From the NCBI GenBank assembly GCA_038277395.1, contig CM076192.1, positions 15,330,987-15,394,986 of the forward strand: a stretch of DNA of 64,000 nucleotides, written 5' to 3'. The stretch's first letter is position 1, and every line of letters starts with the position of its first letter. This document shows, one piece after another, positions 10,499-22,242 of this stretch. Source of the DNA: Dryocosmus kuriphilus (Eukaryota > Arthropoda > Insecta > Hymenoptera > Cynipidae). The position numbers were made by a program, and so were the translations under genes. The notes below the pieces were generated by a model. The model was not told where the DNA came from. It saw only the letters and a list, made by a program, of their open reading frames with translations, and did not search any database.

Positions 10499-11457
10499 AT
10501 GTCTCTCTTTGATGTGCAAGAATCTTCGACTCCAGAAACTTTAGACGAGGCTGAAAATTATTCGAAAGAAATTTCGAATCATGAATTCGAAAATTTGAAT
10601 AACGCAATTATTTTTGAAAAAGAAAATGAGGCGGTAGTTTTCTTTGATATGTTCAAAGACGAAGTATTGCAGATTTCTTTGAAATATAGTGATAAATCTT
10701 ACACTTCTTCCATTACACCAATGCGTCCAATTAACTCGAAGTCATCAGATGTTCATGGATTGACGCGAATCGCTAAAAATCTCTTTAAAAATGGCATGCA
10801 AGTAGAAACGAAGAGTAAATCAATTGCTGTATCTGAAGTTTTGAAATTTTTAAAAGAGATAGGGAAGAAATGTATTTTAGCTGCGCACATGTGTGAATTT
10901 GATTCTCGGCGTTTAGTGATATTATCCAATGTTGTGATTTACTACGTGATTTTGGAGATATAATTGTAGGATTCGTTGACACATTGCCTTTATTTAAAGA
11001 AAAAACTGTTGACGTCGAAAATCACAAGCTCTCGACTTTAGCATCATCAAAATGAAAATTTTGTTGTTCAAATGCTCATGATGCAAAGTTTGATGTTGAG
11101 ATTCTTGAAAAATTGTCAAACAAATTTTTTACGCTAGATGACTTGATAAAAATCAATAATGGAACGTTTGCTGATGTTTGTACATATATTGATAAGAAGG
11201 AACGCGGTAAAAATAATAAAAATTGTTTTATACCTTTGCAAAGTATCGTCTCCAAAGGAATGATGCAACGATTAGCTGAATCTAATTTTAATTATCAAGA
11301 TTTAATTGATGCCTATAAAGGGAATAAAGACTCTGCAATAAAACTCTTAGAAGGCAAGGTGAATGGGTCAGCGACAATTATGAAAACTAAACAAATTTTA
11401 GTTGCTGTTTGTAATCACTTAGATAAGTCAGTAAATGAAGCAAAAAATGAAAACTAA
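10499..11457 (+). pseudogene. DEDDh-type exonuclease-like domain fused behind the MULE transposase
   Basis: The first frame (10499-10963) has AVVFFDMFKDEVLQISLKYS, aligning with the Exo I strand of DnaQ/TREX-type exonucleases (FFD-x-E…DEILQI), but a short deletion removes the DxE glutamate. VHGLT and the Exo II context ILAAHMCEFDSRRL follow. After a frame change the reading gives GFVDTLPLFKE, and later NAHDAKFDVEIL, the Exo III H-x4-D motif. The last 114 residues are open (11113-11457) and end at a clean stop; no domain is recognised in this tail. In the family such domains remove nucleotides 3' to 5' with two metals. Here Exo I is damaged and two frame breaks exist, so it is inactive. No promoter separates it from the transposase reading, so I infer one original polypeptide. 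Confidence 0.65.
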
Positions 11458-12118
11458 AGTATTACTGGAGTGATATTGTAATTTGCGCAGTTTCAAATGT
11501 GATATCTAAGTTATTGAAAAATGCGTTTATAAAATAATTCAAGTGTTCAACGTTTTTGTACAAAAAAACGTACTCGTACTACTGTTTAAAGATTAAATAA
11601 AAATAATTATTTATTTCCTATGAAGAATATGTGTTAATTTTCATCTAAATTTCATTATAAACAAATAAGTGAGATATTTGTATTTTTTATCAACAAATAA
11701 TGATTTCCATTACAATGTATTCCAAGATAACAAGTAAGTCCAATCATTCAAACGCATTTGAAAATGCCGCCGACTGTGGCGCTCCCTCGCTTCAATTCCG
11801 CTGAGATGCGGCGTTGCCAAGTTTATCTCAAACATATTATTTTGTTACTTTTTTTATTAATATCTTAAAAATAAGCATTATAACTAAGCCTCTAACTTTG
11901 AGTGTCGAATTATCAGACATTTTTTTTCATACCATCAACGATTGGTCTATGTGTGTAATTTCTACATGTTTTATTTTGCCAGTTTAATTACTGTCCCATA
12001 AGACCACGTGTTAAATCACTCGTCATTTTTCTCAAATTTCTCTTTTTTTAGCATTATAAGCGATGCTCAAAAAACGCGTGTGAGTTCAAAATACTTTAAT
12101 CTACCATACTTTCGAGTT
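11458..12118. other. AT-rich non-coding DNA
   Basis: Probably the 3' untranslated and terminal region of the MULE gene's element, with AATAAA-like signals near 11600. A GC-richer block at 11762-11820 (ccgccgactgtggcgctccc) stands out. I found no matching inverted copy upstream of 8197, so the element ends remain unknown. Confidence 0.5.
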
Positions 12119-12512
12119 TCAACAAGATCTGCAATTTTTTATAAAACCAGGGCAACGTCCTTGAATACGATTTCTCTCCGTGTGTGTCAGAAATCGATGC
12201 TCTGCCGGAAGTACGGATGCAAGATACGGATGAACCATTCCTAGCAGCTCATAAAATGTTTCCAAATCCATCCTAATGTACCCATGTAACATCGTGTCGT
12301 CAAATTTCAGTTGTTGGTACAGATTATAATAATCTCCTTGTTGAGGCCTTAGCTGTTTTATTGGCTTCACATATCAACGTCGATTCCACCATCGATTGGA
12401 GCGAATTCTTCGTTTCAGTAAAATAAAGCAGGTCATCCATCCCAGGATCATCAAAATATCCTCAGGAATCATGATAAACGAAAAATGATACCAAAAGTTG
12501 TACAAAATTGCC
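12119..12512 (-). pseudogene. PIF/Harbinger (HARBI1-like) transposase N-terminal fragment
   Basis: On the minus strand a short segment ends RSNRWWNRR. After one stop near 12378 comes VKPIKQLRPQQGDYYNLYQQ, then LKFDDTMLHGYIRMDLETFY and ELLGMVHPYL. The WWNR-PIN-type linker followed by G-x-Y-x-x-L…LRLDxxxFxxYFRM is the N-terminal signature of insect Harbinger transposase-like nucleases. The catalytic DDE part is absent downstream (below 12119). It is a short truncated remnant with at least one stop. Confidence 0.6.
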
Positions 12513-14499
12513 ATTGCTCCAAAAAAAGGAATCTTCTTCGATTAAGACGAACATAAATTTTTTCCTTAAAAATATTACATCTGAAAATTAAGGTCGGTTG
12601 ATTGTATATATATACTGAGAATGCCAACTAATAGGTAAAGCCAGAAATTAAATTTTGCAGTAGAAAAAAGAAAAAAATTCTGTGATAAAAGTCAAAATAT
12701 AAAATTATGCACAAATGATAGAAACAAGTAAGAAAAAATCTGTAAAAAAGTGCCCGATAAAAGTTTCATCAAAAAGAAAAAATTTCTCAGTGCCTCAATT
12801 GTAAAACAATTCTTCACAAATTATAGATTCTCTACATTTCACATGATTGCAAGTCTCAAATTTTGTATAAATAATAAAGATAAATAGTCTAAAATGTGAT
12901 CGCAGCAATTCTGAGGCAAGCGAAAGTATTTTTTCAATTTTTGTTCAATAATTAGTATTTTGCCCCTAAAATCATTTTCTATAAGGATTTGTTTCTTGAC
13001 TATAGTTTCGAATCCAGCAAAACGCGATGCATTCCATTTTACGGATTTTTCGAAGATATCGCTCCTCAATATCGTCGCTTGCTTCCGAATGCTCAGTCGA
13101 AGGAAGGAATTTAGACTGTACTTATAATCTTTGTGTAGTTGTTCGTTTCCTAGATTTTGACATTTTTCTTCTGATTCAAGGAAGCGATCATTTCTGATTC
13201 TAACCCTATCTATTGCCCTTTTTACATGAACACATATGTCGATGTATTAAGTTTTCGAAAGTCTGTAAATGTTTCTTCACAGTAGAGAGATTTTTGTCGC
13301 ACTTCAACCACTAATAAACTGCATATGCTAGTAATTCTTCCATAATAAAGGCTGTCCCAATCTAGTCGACATATCCTTTAAGTGTGTCTGCTCCTCCTAG
13401 GCATGCCAAATCTAAGATTTCTTTAAACCGTGGATCAAATTCGCCAGATCCCACAAAAAATTTTGTACGTTTGCCATTTCCACACGAAAAAAATATAATA
13501 AAGAAAATAGATCTTCTTCTACGAATAAAGGAAAAAAAAATGATAATATACTGTATCATTTATATTCGTTTTAGAAATTGTTCTAATAAAGGTTTCTGAA
13601 AATATTTAGAAGGCAGTTTTACAAAACTGAATAAAAAGCTTAATATTTACTAATTCAGATTTATTTCAAATGTAGTACCAATTTTCCTTTAAATAAAGAG
13701 ATATGTTTTTTATTTTTGTACTTTAAAATTTTTTAATGTATTTTTAATTTTTATTACTAATTTTTATTATTTAATTATTGAAATACGGTGGGGCTGAACG
13801 AAGTTTAATTACAAGGTGATTGTTTATGAGATCTCCCGGCTAATTATGGTATCTATAATCTCACGGGCATTTTAAGACCAAAAACAAAAAATCCATCCGA
13901 TTCTTTTTCAAAAAAGCCTATTTTTATTTTAAGAGTATTTAAAAATTAAAATTTACAAAAAATAATAATTTTCACTCATTTTTTGTTAATATTATAAATT
14001 ATACATTCTGAAACCTACGATGTTAACACGAGCGTTAATTTTCCAGAAAATTATAATAGACTGAACTATATATTAAACAAACAACTAAATAAACAAGCAT
14101 GAATAAACTAAATAAAAATTAGTAAAATAAACCATATAATAAAGGATAATCGTATGTAATGATCTTTTACTGCATTCCCTTAGAGAAATTATTTTGTTTA
14201 ATATACCTATGTAGAAAACGCTTACACATTTTTGTGGGGAAGAGCGGAGGAAATTCATTACTGCATGGCCTGTGGGGCTTCCATGTTAGACATCTCCACG
14301 CCCGACGTACTAGGGATCACACAAGTGAAATTCCCGGTGAGCTGGAAGTGGAATTAACAGGCTAGGTCTACCAATTAAAACCACCTCCCTTTTCTTCTTG
14401 GCAGACGTCCACCTCGAAAACGGCTTTCGCATTACTCAGGGTGGTGCTATTTTTTTGCTAAGCTCAGCACCTCCTTCACTCTTGATGCCCTGCTAGAGT
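12513..14499. other. AT-rich DNA, no gene supported
   Basis: Short frames exist (for example 76 codons on the minus strand ending at 12839), but they show no motif and lie in AT-rich sequence. Near 14220-14460 the base composition rises toward that of the adjacent LINE, and this may be its decayed ORF1/ORF2 junction, but no RT or endonuclease motif is readable. Confidence 0.5.
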
Positions 14500-15746
14500 T
14501 TTCGCTAGGCTGTTGTGGGAGGGCGAGGGGTTACCAGATTCTGTCACTCCACCGCTTTGTGGCCCACCATGTAACATCTACGCCAGGATTTTTTGCAGTC
14601 CTCTGCTGCACACTCGCGGGCTACGTGCCCAAGAGCGTGGTACATGTAGCACCGGGTTTCAGTGCCATGCGCCTTCACCCGGCAGCTCATGCACCTGAGC
14701 TTCAGTCGGGTAGCCTTCTCCAGCTTGGCAGCAGTGGCTACATTCAGCTCAACGAAAGCTAGGCTGGCTTCACGGCTTCCTCCACTTCGGTGATCTCCGT
14801 CGTCTCTTCTAGGTCGTCGACCACAATCTGAGCCCTTGGGACATGGTGTCGGATACTCTCGCCTTGTCCAAGGGTCTCGGAGATGGCATCACCGCAGTGC
14901 TGCCTCTTCTTATCTTGGTCGTTACTTCAATGAGGACGTCCCTTGGACTTGACCTGGACGCCATGCCCCGCAGGCTTGACTTTCTTCCGGATGTCCTTGA
15001 GGACATCCTCATACTTCTTCCCTGGGTCTGGCCGGATGGTCACGGCCTCCAGGGGACCTTTCCTTCCTCTTATTTTTGGGGACGTTCTATCTCTTTGCAG
15101 TAATTTTGCCCCTGGATGGCGTAGCGTCCTCCTCAAACTTCTTCTCCTCAACCGTTTTCTATTTCTTGGTTTTCATCTTTACCGCCTTTGACCAAGCGGC
15201 CCCTTCCTGAGTCTTGGTCTCTTGCAGGGCCCGCTTCTTGGCTCCGGATCCACTGGGTGGGCTGAGGGTCGTTTTCCTCTTCGTCGCCTCTTCCGACGTA
15301 ATCTGCAGCTCGGTCTGTATTAAGACGGATGCCATTTTCTCCTTGATAGTGAAGCTCAAGAGAGACTTCTCTCGACGCTACTTACCTTTTCATTCCTTGA
15401 AAATTCTATTTATGATCTCCATATAGCCCTTCATATCACCATTAAGGCCTCCAAACGAGTCTCCCAGTAAGTGCATTGTATGTTGCGCTGCCTCCACTTC
15501 AAGTACCAGGTTCACATCTGTATCATCTTTTGACGCGCAGATCCGCAAAATATTTTTCAGACACTCGCGCACCACTCTGTGGCCCTTCCCCAATTCTTCC
15601 TGATATCTTCTGATCATTATCTTCATTTGAGAAGTTTCCAATTTAAACAGACTACGTTCTTTCACCACGTCAAAGCTTTTGCTAAAGTCCAGCTCCTCCT
15701 CGAAGTGGGTCTCCTTCCTCCCTCTCCGTTTTCTTTTATTAGGCAC
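14500..15746 (-). pseudogene. R1/Jockey-type LINE ORF1 (Gag-like), frameshifted
   Basis: The minus-strand reading begins at a Met at 15746 with a basic start (MPNKRKRRGRKE) and 118 open codons. It continues in another frame with SEEATKRKTTLSPPSGSGAK. Later comes AVTIRPDPGKKYEDVLKDIR, the conserved strand/helix of R1- and LOA-type Gag proteins. QIVVDDLEETTEITEVEEAV follows, then a knuckle region near 14740-14540 with LRCMSCRVKAHGTETRC and ALGHVARECAAEDC. The knuckles are damaged: expected Cys residues are Tyr or Val. Function in the family is RNA binding and nucleocapsid-like assembly. At least three frame changes occur. No ORF2 is found. Confidence 0.65.
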
Positions 15747-16090
15747 TTTAAAGTTTCCACTTGCGCATCGTGCCTGAAGTGGTGGGCCGAGATAGTTGGG
15801 GTCTAACTGGTACCGGAATACACTGACCGACCGGACTTGCCCGTAGCACTACAGGTTCTGATCCCTGCAGCCACCAAGCACTCCCCGATCAAGGCCCGAA
15901 GGGTCAGGCTCTAGTGCTGCGACCATCACCAATCGTGCGTTTAATCCGTGGCGCCTATTTTTTTTCAGGTCTACTCTCTGCTTACAGCGAGAATTACCCT
16001 ATACGCCACCTCGGGACGCGCCAAGTAGATTTAATATCTCCCCTCCACTGCAAAAGTTGCAGTGGTCCTTGGGATGACGCCTACACTGGG
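15747..16090 (-). other. 5' leader of the minus-strand LINE
   Basis: Continuous GC-rich non-coding sequence upstream of the LINE gag start. Its likely 5' end is near 16080, where composition drops. It contains a perfect hairpin at 16045-16065 with a 9-bp stem (ccactgcaa / ttgcagtgg) and a 3-base loop, in the position where LINE 5' ends often carry structured RNA. Confidence 0.45.
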
Positions 16091-16923
16091 AAAAATTAAT
16101 GTGAAAGTGTCTTTTCGTTTAAAAAAGTGGGGGGGAGGGGGTGTCTTATGATAGGGGTCTCAAGATTCGAGGCTCGGAAATTCGTAAACTGTTATCAGAA
16201 TTCCAAACGCTGACGGAGCTATGGCTCGAGCATTGTCCGTCCGAAATTCGAGGTTTTTTCACGGCTCCTGGACGCGATTCGAGCAACGAGAAGGACTCCG
16301 GGGAAGCCTTGGCGGTAAGGAACAGTATTTACTCGTCGAGACGGGGGAACCAGTAACTCGGCGGGTCGTTCTGAATACTCTTCTCCTCCCGAAACTGGTG
16401 GAAACCATGCGCGAGTCGGCCGCGTCAGCGACACGGGGGGGTTGATATCGAGGGGCAGGTGTTTGAGACTCCCGGATAGCGCCGCGTACCGTGCTCGCTT
16501 GAGGGAACGTCGAACAGGGTTCCAAGTGGAAGGTGGGTAGCGGCAAAGAGAGGAATGTTGTCGAGGAGGGATCCGAATTTCTGCGGCGAGGATTTGAGGT
16601 TACTCGTGGCCCCCGTTCAATTTGCAGTAATCGGAATGCGCTACGTAGACGGAGTTCGGGATGCTCGCGGTCGTACTGGCGTGTAGCCCGGTTTTCGTCT
16701 GCCGCGCGTCGGTGGACATGACAGCGAGTAGCCTGGTTCGGAAGTTTCCGCCTAGTATCCTTGCCTGTCGTCAAGAAAGGGCTAAATCTGGATACGCGAA
16801 CAAAACGCCAAAAAGGTGCGAAGAACTCAACGATGCCCAAAAAAGGATTCGTTTAGGCGTCCGAAATTCGCGACGCGAGGGTAAAAGGCCGTGGGCATGC
16901 AAAGGTTCGAGGAGTCGAGGGTG
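16091..16923. other. GC-rich non-coding region
   Basis: GC content is much higher than in the flanks. Open frames exist on both strands, but with arginine/serine-rich sequence of no recognisable family, as expected from composition alone. It adjoins the primer-binding-site-like motif array and may be the leader or LTR of an unrecognised retroelement. Confidence 0.45.
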
Positions 16924-17402
16924 GGCACCCAAACAGGGGCTGACTCTAATTCGTCTACGCGTCAGACTTTCCTGAGGTTTATAAAATCGTAAACGGACAC
17001 CCAAGCAGGGGCCGACCTGTATATCTTTATATGGCCGAAACCGAAACGCGCGCGCGGGGGGGGGGGGGGGGGGGGGGAAGAATTTAGACGTTCGTGAAGC
17101 CGAGAGTAGGTACCCAAACAGGGGCCGATTTAAAGTCCATCGCGTGCAAGCACGGAAAAGAATGTCGTACCGCACCAATGCATCAAAATGTAATAATCGC
17201 GGGTATAATATAAAATAGAAGCCAACGTAAGATAAAGAGAGAAATCCGAATACGATATCAAATGAACTCAAGAGAAAGCACAGAAATGCGTAGAATAGAA
17301 ACAAAAATATATACAAAATAAGTAAATAATACACAATAACTCACGGTTGAAACCATCGGTGGCTCGCGAAGTTCAAAACTGGCACCCAAACAGGGGCCAA
17401 CC
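16924..17402 (+). repeat. Four copies of a primer-binding-site-like 20-bp motif
   Basis: Copies start at 16924, 16995, 17109 and 17381. Consensus ggcacccaaacaggggccga; each differs from it at a few positions. The fourth is preceded by t, giving TGGCACCCAAACAGGGGCC, which resembles the retroviral-type primer binding site complementary to a tRNA 3' end (TGG + …cccaaacaggg…). The DNA between copies is not obviously repeated, apart from a weak cg-gaag phrase before copies 3 and 4. This is not a simple tandem repeat: spacing is 71, 114 and 272 bp. Confidence 0.75.
17056..17077. repeat. Homopolymer G22
   Basis: Twenty-two consecutive G preceded by a short (CG)n run, lying between motif copies 2 and 3. 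The length may be unreliable in sequencing. Confidence 0.9.
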
Positions 17403-19405
17403 TAATACTTAGCCGTCCACAACGTCCCAGAATATCAGAAAATATTGATGAAATATAATCCAGAGTGAAAGAAAACAGAGATGAGGTAGAGAAATATGTA
17501 TATTAATCAAAAACCATAGTGAGACAGCGCTAAACTACTGTATATTTTCGAGACTGCGAGAAATAAAATTGCATGTAAAGTTCTAGTTATGAAGCGTTTA
17601 TTCAACGAGCTTGGTGCGAGAAGGCCGTGTGTTGCGATTACCTTTGTACAAAAATCTTAAGAGGACTAACTCGTCGCTGCTTCTTGCCAGCAGTTCCAGG
17701 TTGAAGGGCTTGTCCGCTTGGAGGGAGAGTAGGACCCTGACTCACGGATTGGCCGGTTGCGAGAGGGCGAGGCAAAGCGCATGGTGGGGAAACCACCCGC
17801 TTCCACCGCCGTCATTCCTCGCGTCGATTGTAATAAAAATACGTTTCGATAAGCTTTTTTAAATATATACAATATAGAAATAAAGAATTAAGAACGAAGA
17901 TTATGCACTGAACATAGATAAACTTCAAATTAGAACTAAAAATCTAAATATAAAGCCGTGGTACAAAATATACCTCGACTTGGAGTTGGAAATTAACGTC
18001 GCTGAAGATGGGAACAGATCCATAAAATATATCTAGAGAAAAAATGTAAAGAACGGAATACAATTTAAAATGGCACGCATTCATACTTGGGAGGACGGAG
18101 CTATATTTTGGTTATGCTGGCATTAATTTTACTAATAAAGTTAATATTAAAACGATACTTTGTAAGTATACTTTATACTGAAAGAATTTAACAGGCAAAT
18201 AATTGAGAACTGGAAATTACACTAAACATCTAAGAGAAAATTAATTATTAATAAATTCTCGCTAGAATAAAAAATCCGGGGTTCTATGATTTAAAGAAAA
18301 CCGTCTGAAGACGAGAACAAAAGAAATGAACTAATCCCCACGGCCAAAACTTCAAAATCTCCGAACGAAACATTTCCCTATACTTGATCAGAGTTGGGAG
18401 CTTGTTTTTCTGAGCTGAGAGTCGACAGATTTTCCACGCTGTTCTAACGTGAGAGAAGATCGGAGGAGAGAGGGCCCGACAGAAAACAGCCCACGTTAGA
18501 CTTCCGAAGGTCAGGCGAAGTGAGAGGAAGATCAAAAGACATGCGAGAGAAAGAGATGCAGCGTAAAAGCGAACGGAAAGCTTGGCCCCTCTGCGGGGAG
18601 AGTTGGTCAGTTATAAGGACTCAAATATCGTTAAAGCAGTAAGTGAAAGTGACCTAAACTTAAAACTAAGTCATCTCGGGTGAACACAGTGAAAACAGGC
18701 TGTGAATACCATGCAAACGATAATCAGTCACGCCGGCTACCTACCAGAACTCTTGGCCGGAAAGTCCGAGTAGTGCTTAACGTAGGTCCGAATCTTCGAT
18801 TTCCTGATGTTCTCCTTTTAAGCCTTTGGTTTATAAAAATGTATAGTATAATTAATTATGCGGTTTTGGATCTTTATTGATTCCTGTTAACATTCTAAGT
18901 TTTCCACTTCAAAATGCCTTCCGGAATGTAAGTGTTCCCCTGAGGAATCTTACCTGCAGAAATTAAATTAAAGCTATCGATGTAGAAGATGTTTTGAGTA
19001 ATTGACGATCGGAAAAATAAAAAAAAAAAAAAATAATCCAAACATAAGCTAATCGATGTTTAACAGCATTCGCACAACTTCAAGTTATTTATGCATGCCA
19101 CTCTCCAGGGAAATACTTACATTTGGGAAGACATTTTGGGGTGAAAAACGATAATTTACAACAACAAAAATTTTAACCAAAGTTTCTTATTTTTCGGTGT
19201 ATCATCGAAATCAATAAAAAAAAATGCCATTCCATTTTTAAAAACTGACTTCCAGCCTGAATAGGCCACTTCCAGTGTGAGCTGGAACTAGAAAATATCT
19301 CCAATCGATCCGGCCTAGTCCATTCACTATTAGGAGGAATTGAATTTTTCAATTTATTAGATACTCTAGATTTCAGAAGGGTTAGACGGGTGGTCTAAAA
19401 CACTC

Positions 19406-19408
<3 letters not shown>
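17403..19408. other. Non-coding DNA, possible decayed LTR material
   Basis: No convincing coding frame. A stretch at about 17560-17850 (polyadenylation-like aataaa, then a GC-rich block) and another at 18400-18620 have LTR-like composition, but no paired copy is present in the window. The rest is AT-rich. Confidence 0.4.

Positions 19409-19475
<67 letters not shown>
19409..19475. repeat. (AT)n microsatellite
   Basis: About 33 AT dinucleotides without interruption. Confidence 0.95.
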
Positions 19476-19479
<4 letters not shown>

Positions 19480-20106
19480 ATTAATTATTAATATAACTCT
19501 ATTTTTATTATGAAATAAAAGGAAAAATATATATTTTATAGAAGTCATGTTTGAAGATATATAAGAACAAAATGCTTGGTGGGTTTCTGTCATCACTACG
19601 GAGCGCGTCCTCAGGTTGTGGATAGAGGAACGGCCCCTGAGGTTGAACAGCTTCTGAGGTTAACTGCGAATACAAGAATAAGCAGTCGCGGACAGCCGAT
19701 AGGAACCAGCCGTGGGTGAGGTGAACCCACACTGGTAGAAAATAGGTACACGAGAGCCATGGTTTGGGAGGACGCACCCTTTCGCATCCATACGCAATAG
19801 GTGGGTTCTATCAAGCCGAGGCGCAGCGTGTATCCACCTAGAAACACTACCCGAACCAACACTAAAACTCTTGTAAGGGGAAAATCCTTCTGCCCCATTA
19901 GACACCACAGGGATGTCACTGCCTGCAAGGGACAAGTTGACACGGTCCTTGTCAAAGTCGGAAAGCTCCCATACTTAGACCGAGGGAGTTATGGGGGTTA
20001 TCGCTCCTGGGACGGTGGACTCACCTGCGATCGGAACAGAATCTCTAACGCGCGCACTTTCTTAAAAATATCATGGCTAGCTTCTAAAAACAAACAATTG
20101 CAATAA

Positions 20107-20830
20107 AATATTTTAAGGCGGGAACTCTGAACGCGCGTAGTCTAAATACTGGCGTATTTAGCGAACTCATTGAGATAGCGAAGAGATAAGATATTCATAT
20201 AATAACACTTCAAGAAACCTGCTGGTCGGGCGATTACGCATCAGTCTCTAAGCATAACTACACTTTTCACAATGGAGGAGCTAAAGGGCGCAAACTGGGG
20301 AGCGGGTTTCTTATTAATAAACTAATTTCGCAAGCGGTCATCGATATGCAGTTCACTAATAACCGATTATCATATATTGTACTAAAGGGAAATTTCTGCA
20401 AACAGGTGCTAATCAACGTGCACTGCCCTACCGAGGACAAAGACGAAGATATTAAAGACCTTTTTTATGAAACAATCGAACAAGTTTTTAACAAGTTCTC
20501 GACATTGACGCAAAAATATTATTGGGATATTTTTACGCCAAAAATGAAAAGAACCGATGTATAGGCCTACAATAGGGTCAGAAAGCTTTCATAACGTCAG
20601 TAATAATAATGGAACTAGAGTAATAAACTTTGCAGCTTTAAAGAACTTCGTTGTCAAAAACACATATTTCAAGCATAGAAATATGCATAAAACCACCTGG
20701 ACATCACCAGATGGTATAACGCTCACAAGCAGATTGATAAAGTTTTAGTTGAGAGAAGACGCCATACAAACGTTCTCGATGTAAGATCGTACAGGGGAGC
20801 GGATTTATATTCAGACCACTTTCTCGTGAT
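20107..20830 (+). pseudogene. APE-type endonuclease domain of the RTE-like LINE
   Basis: Translation from about 20108 gives GTLNARSLNTGVFSEL, then ITLQETCWS, the conserved Gln-Glu-Thr with the metal-binding Glu. A frame of 72 codons follows with KQVLINVHCPTEDKDEDI. Next come NNNGTRVINFA and TWTSPDG, and finally RGADLYSDHFLVIV, the Ser-Asp-His catalytic end. The domain nicks target DNA to prime reverse transcription. Stops near 20189 and 20563 and a frame change near 20740 mark it as dead. Confidence 0.7.
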
Positions 20831-21641
20831 AGTGAAACTGAGATCTGGACTAGCGTCAAGTAAGAAAACTAGCCTCCCAGAGCCAACAGTCCGTTTCAAT
20901 ATAGATAAGATTAAAATACCAACAGAAACATTGAATTATCAACTAAAGATTTCTAATAGTTTCGATGCACTTCAAAAACAGAGAGACGATAACGATAATT
21001 CTGAGGAGGATCCGGCAACTCTGTGGGGCAATATGAAAGAGGTGATAAAGACAGCCGCGAAAAGAACCATAGGTTTAAAGAAAGTAACCAAAAGCAAACC
21101 GTGGTTCGACGAAGAGTGCAAACTATGGTTTGAAAAGCGAAAAGAGGCCAAACTAATTAGTTTACAAAATAAGTGCGGTCAAATGCATAAGAAGTATCAC
21201 GAGATTAGTAAAAGTACAAATAGGTTTTACAGATCCAAGACAAGGGAGTGGGAAAAGAATAAAATACTAGCAATAGACACGCATAATAAACAAAATAACC
21301 CACGTGGGATGTACAGGGGAATCAATTTTATAAGGAAAGGCTTTCAATGTAGAATGGAAGTAATGAGAGACGAAAATGGCAGTCTAGTAGCTGATGCGAC
21401 GGAGAGACTAAATTTATGGAAAAACTATTTCAATAAGCTATTGAACGTACGCGAAGCCTCCGTTGAAGTTAATGTCGGTGAAATCCACACTGTTGATCTA
21501 CTAATTGATAAGCCTACTGATAAAGAAATAGAAATGGCCATAAAGATGTTGAAAACAAATAAAGCCGCGGGCATTCATGACCTACCGCCAGAACTGATAA
21601 AAATGGAGGCCCTCGCCTCACAAGACAAATTTATAAATTAA
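20826..21641 (+). pseudogene. RTE-like LINE linker and RT start
   Basis: An open frame of 271 codons, overlapping the endonuclease end (SDHF at the junction). It contains KSKPWFDEECKLWFEKRKEA, the typical linker between endonuclease and RT in this clade. Near the end comes DKEIEMAIKMLKTNKAAGIH then DLPPELIKM, RT motif 0/1 (usually NKAPG-DG). The Gly-Ile-His in place of Gly-x-Asp and the early stop suggest decay. Confidence 0.75.
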
Positions 21642-21788
21642 AACGCGCAATCTGGAAAACAGAGCGCAAACCGGAGCGATGGAATACCTCTATTATTATA
21701 CCTATTTTAAAAAAAGGCGATAAAACTAACTGAAACAATTATCAGGGAATTTCACTTGTGCCTTCGTGCTATAAGATCCTGTCCAATG

Positions 21789-22242
21789 TAATCTTAAGTA
21801 GACTAACCCCTTTTGTTGAGGAAATAATTGGGGATTACCAGTGTGGATTCCGCTGAAACCGGTATGTTTACAATTAGACAACTGTTCGGAAAGAAATTAG
21901 AATTTAGTGAAGCAATACTTATATATAATAATCCTATAAATACTTATATATAAAAAATATATATATAAAACTTTGGTGTACCAAGGAAATTGGTTAGAAT
22001 TACCGAAGTTTGCTTAAGCGGCAGTAGGGGTAGAATACGCGTAAACGGAAGTTTACCTGAAGGGTTTTTAATCCGCGATGGCCTGAAACAGGCCGATGCG
22101 CTTTCGTGCATCCTTTGCAACTTAGTTTTAGAATACGTGGTCAGGCAAGTACAAACGAATCCGTCCGGTATTACCCTCAATCGGATAATGAAAATTCTGA
22201 GATATGCGGATGATCTCGACTTACTCGGGGATGATAAAGAAA
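21789..22242 (+). pseudogene. RT palm block, copy 1 (keeps YADD)
   Basis: It starts at taatcttaagtagac and ends just after gatgataaagaaatg. Translation gives RIRVNGSLPEGFLIRDGLKQ, ADALSCILCNLVLEYVVRQV and RYADDLDLLGDD, so the catalytic YADD box is intact. The segment holding the first catalytic Asp (DFKKAYDS in copy 2) is missing and replaced by a short AT-rich patch with tatata at about 21920-21970. On its own it cannot be active. Confidence 0.75.

Noticed and set aside
12839..13069. 76-codon minus-strand frame
   Set aside because: AT-rich, no motif, no neighbouring coding fragments; likely chance.
16259..16840. 193-codon minus-strand frame and overlapping plus-strand frames
   Set aside because: GC-rich composition produces long frames on both strands; no domain or codon bias supports any of them.
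16771..17334. 187-codon minus-strand frame with a membrane-like N-terminus
   Set aside because: The hydrophobic part comes from AT-rich DNA and the proline run from the G22 tract; no family recognised.
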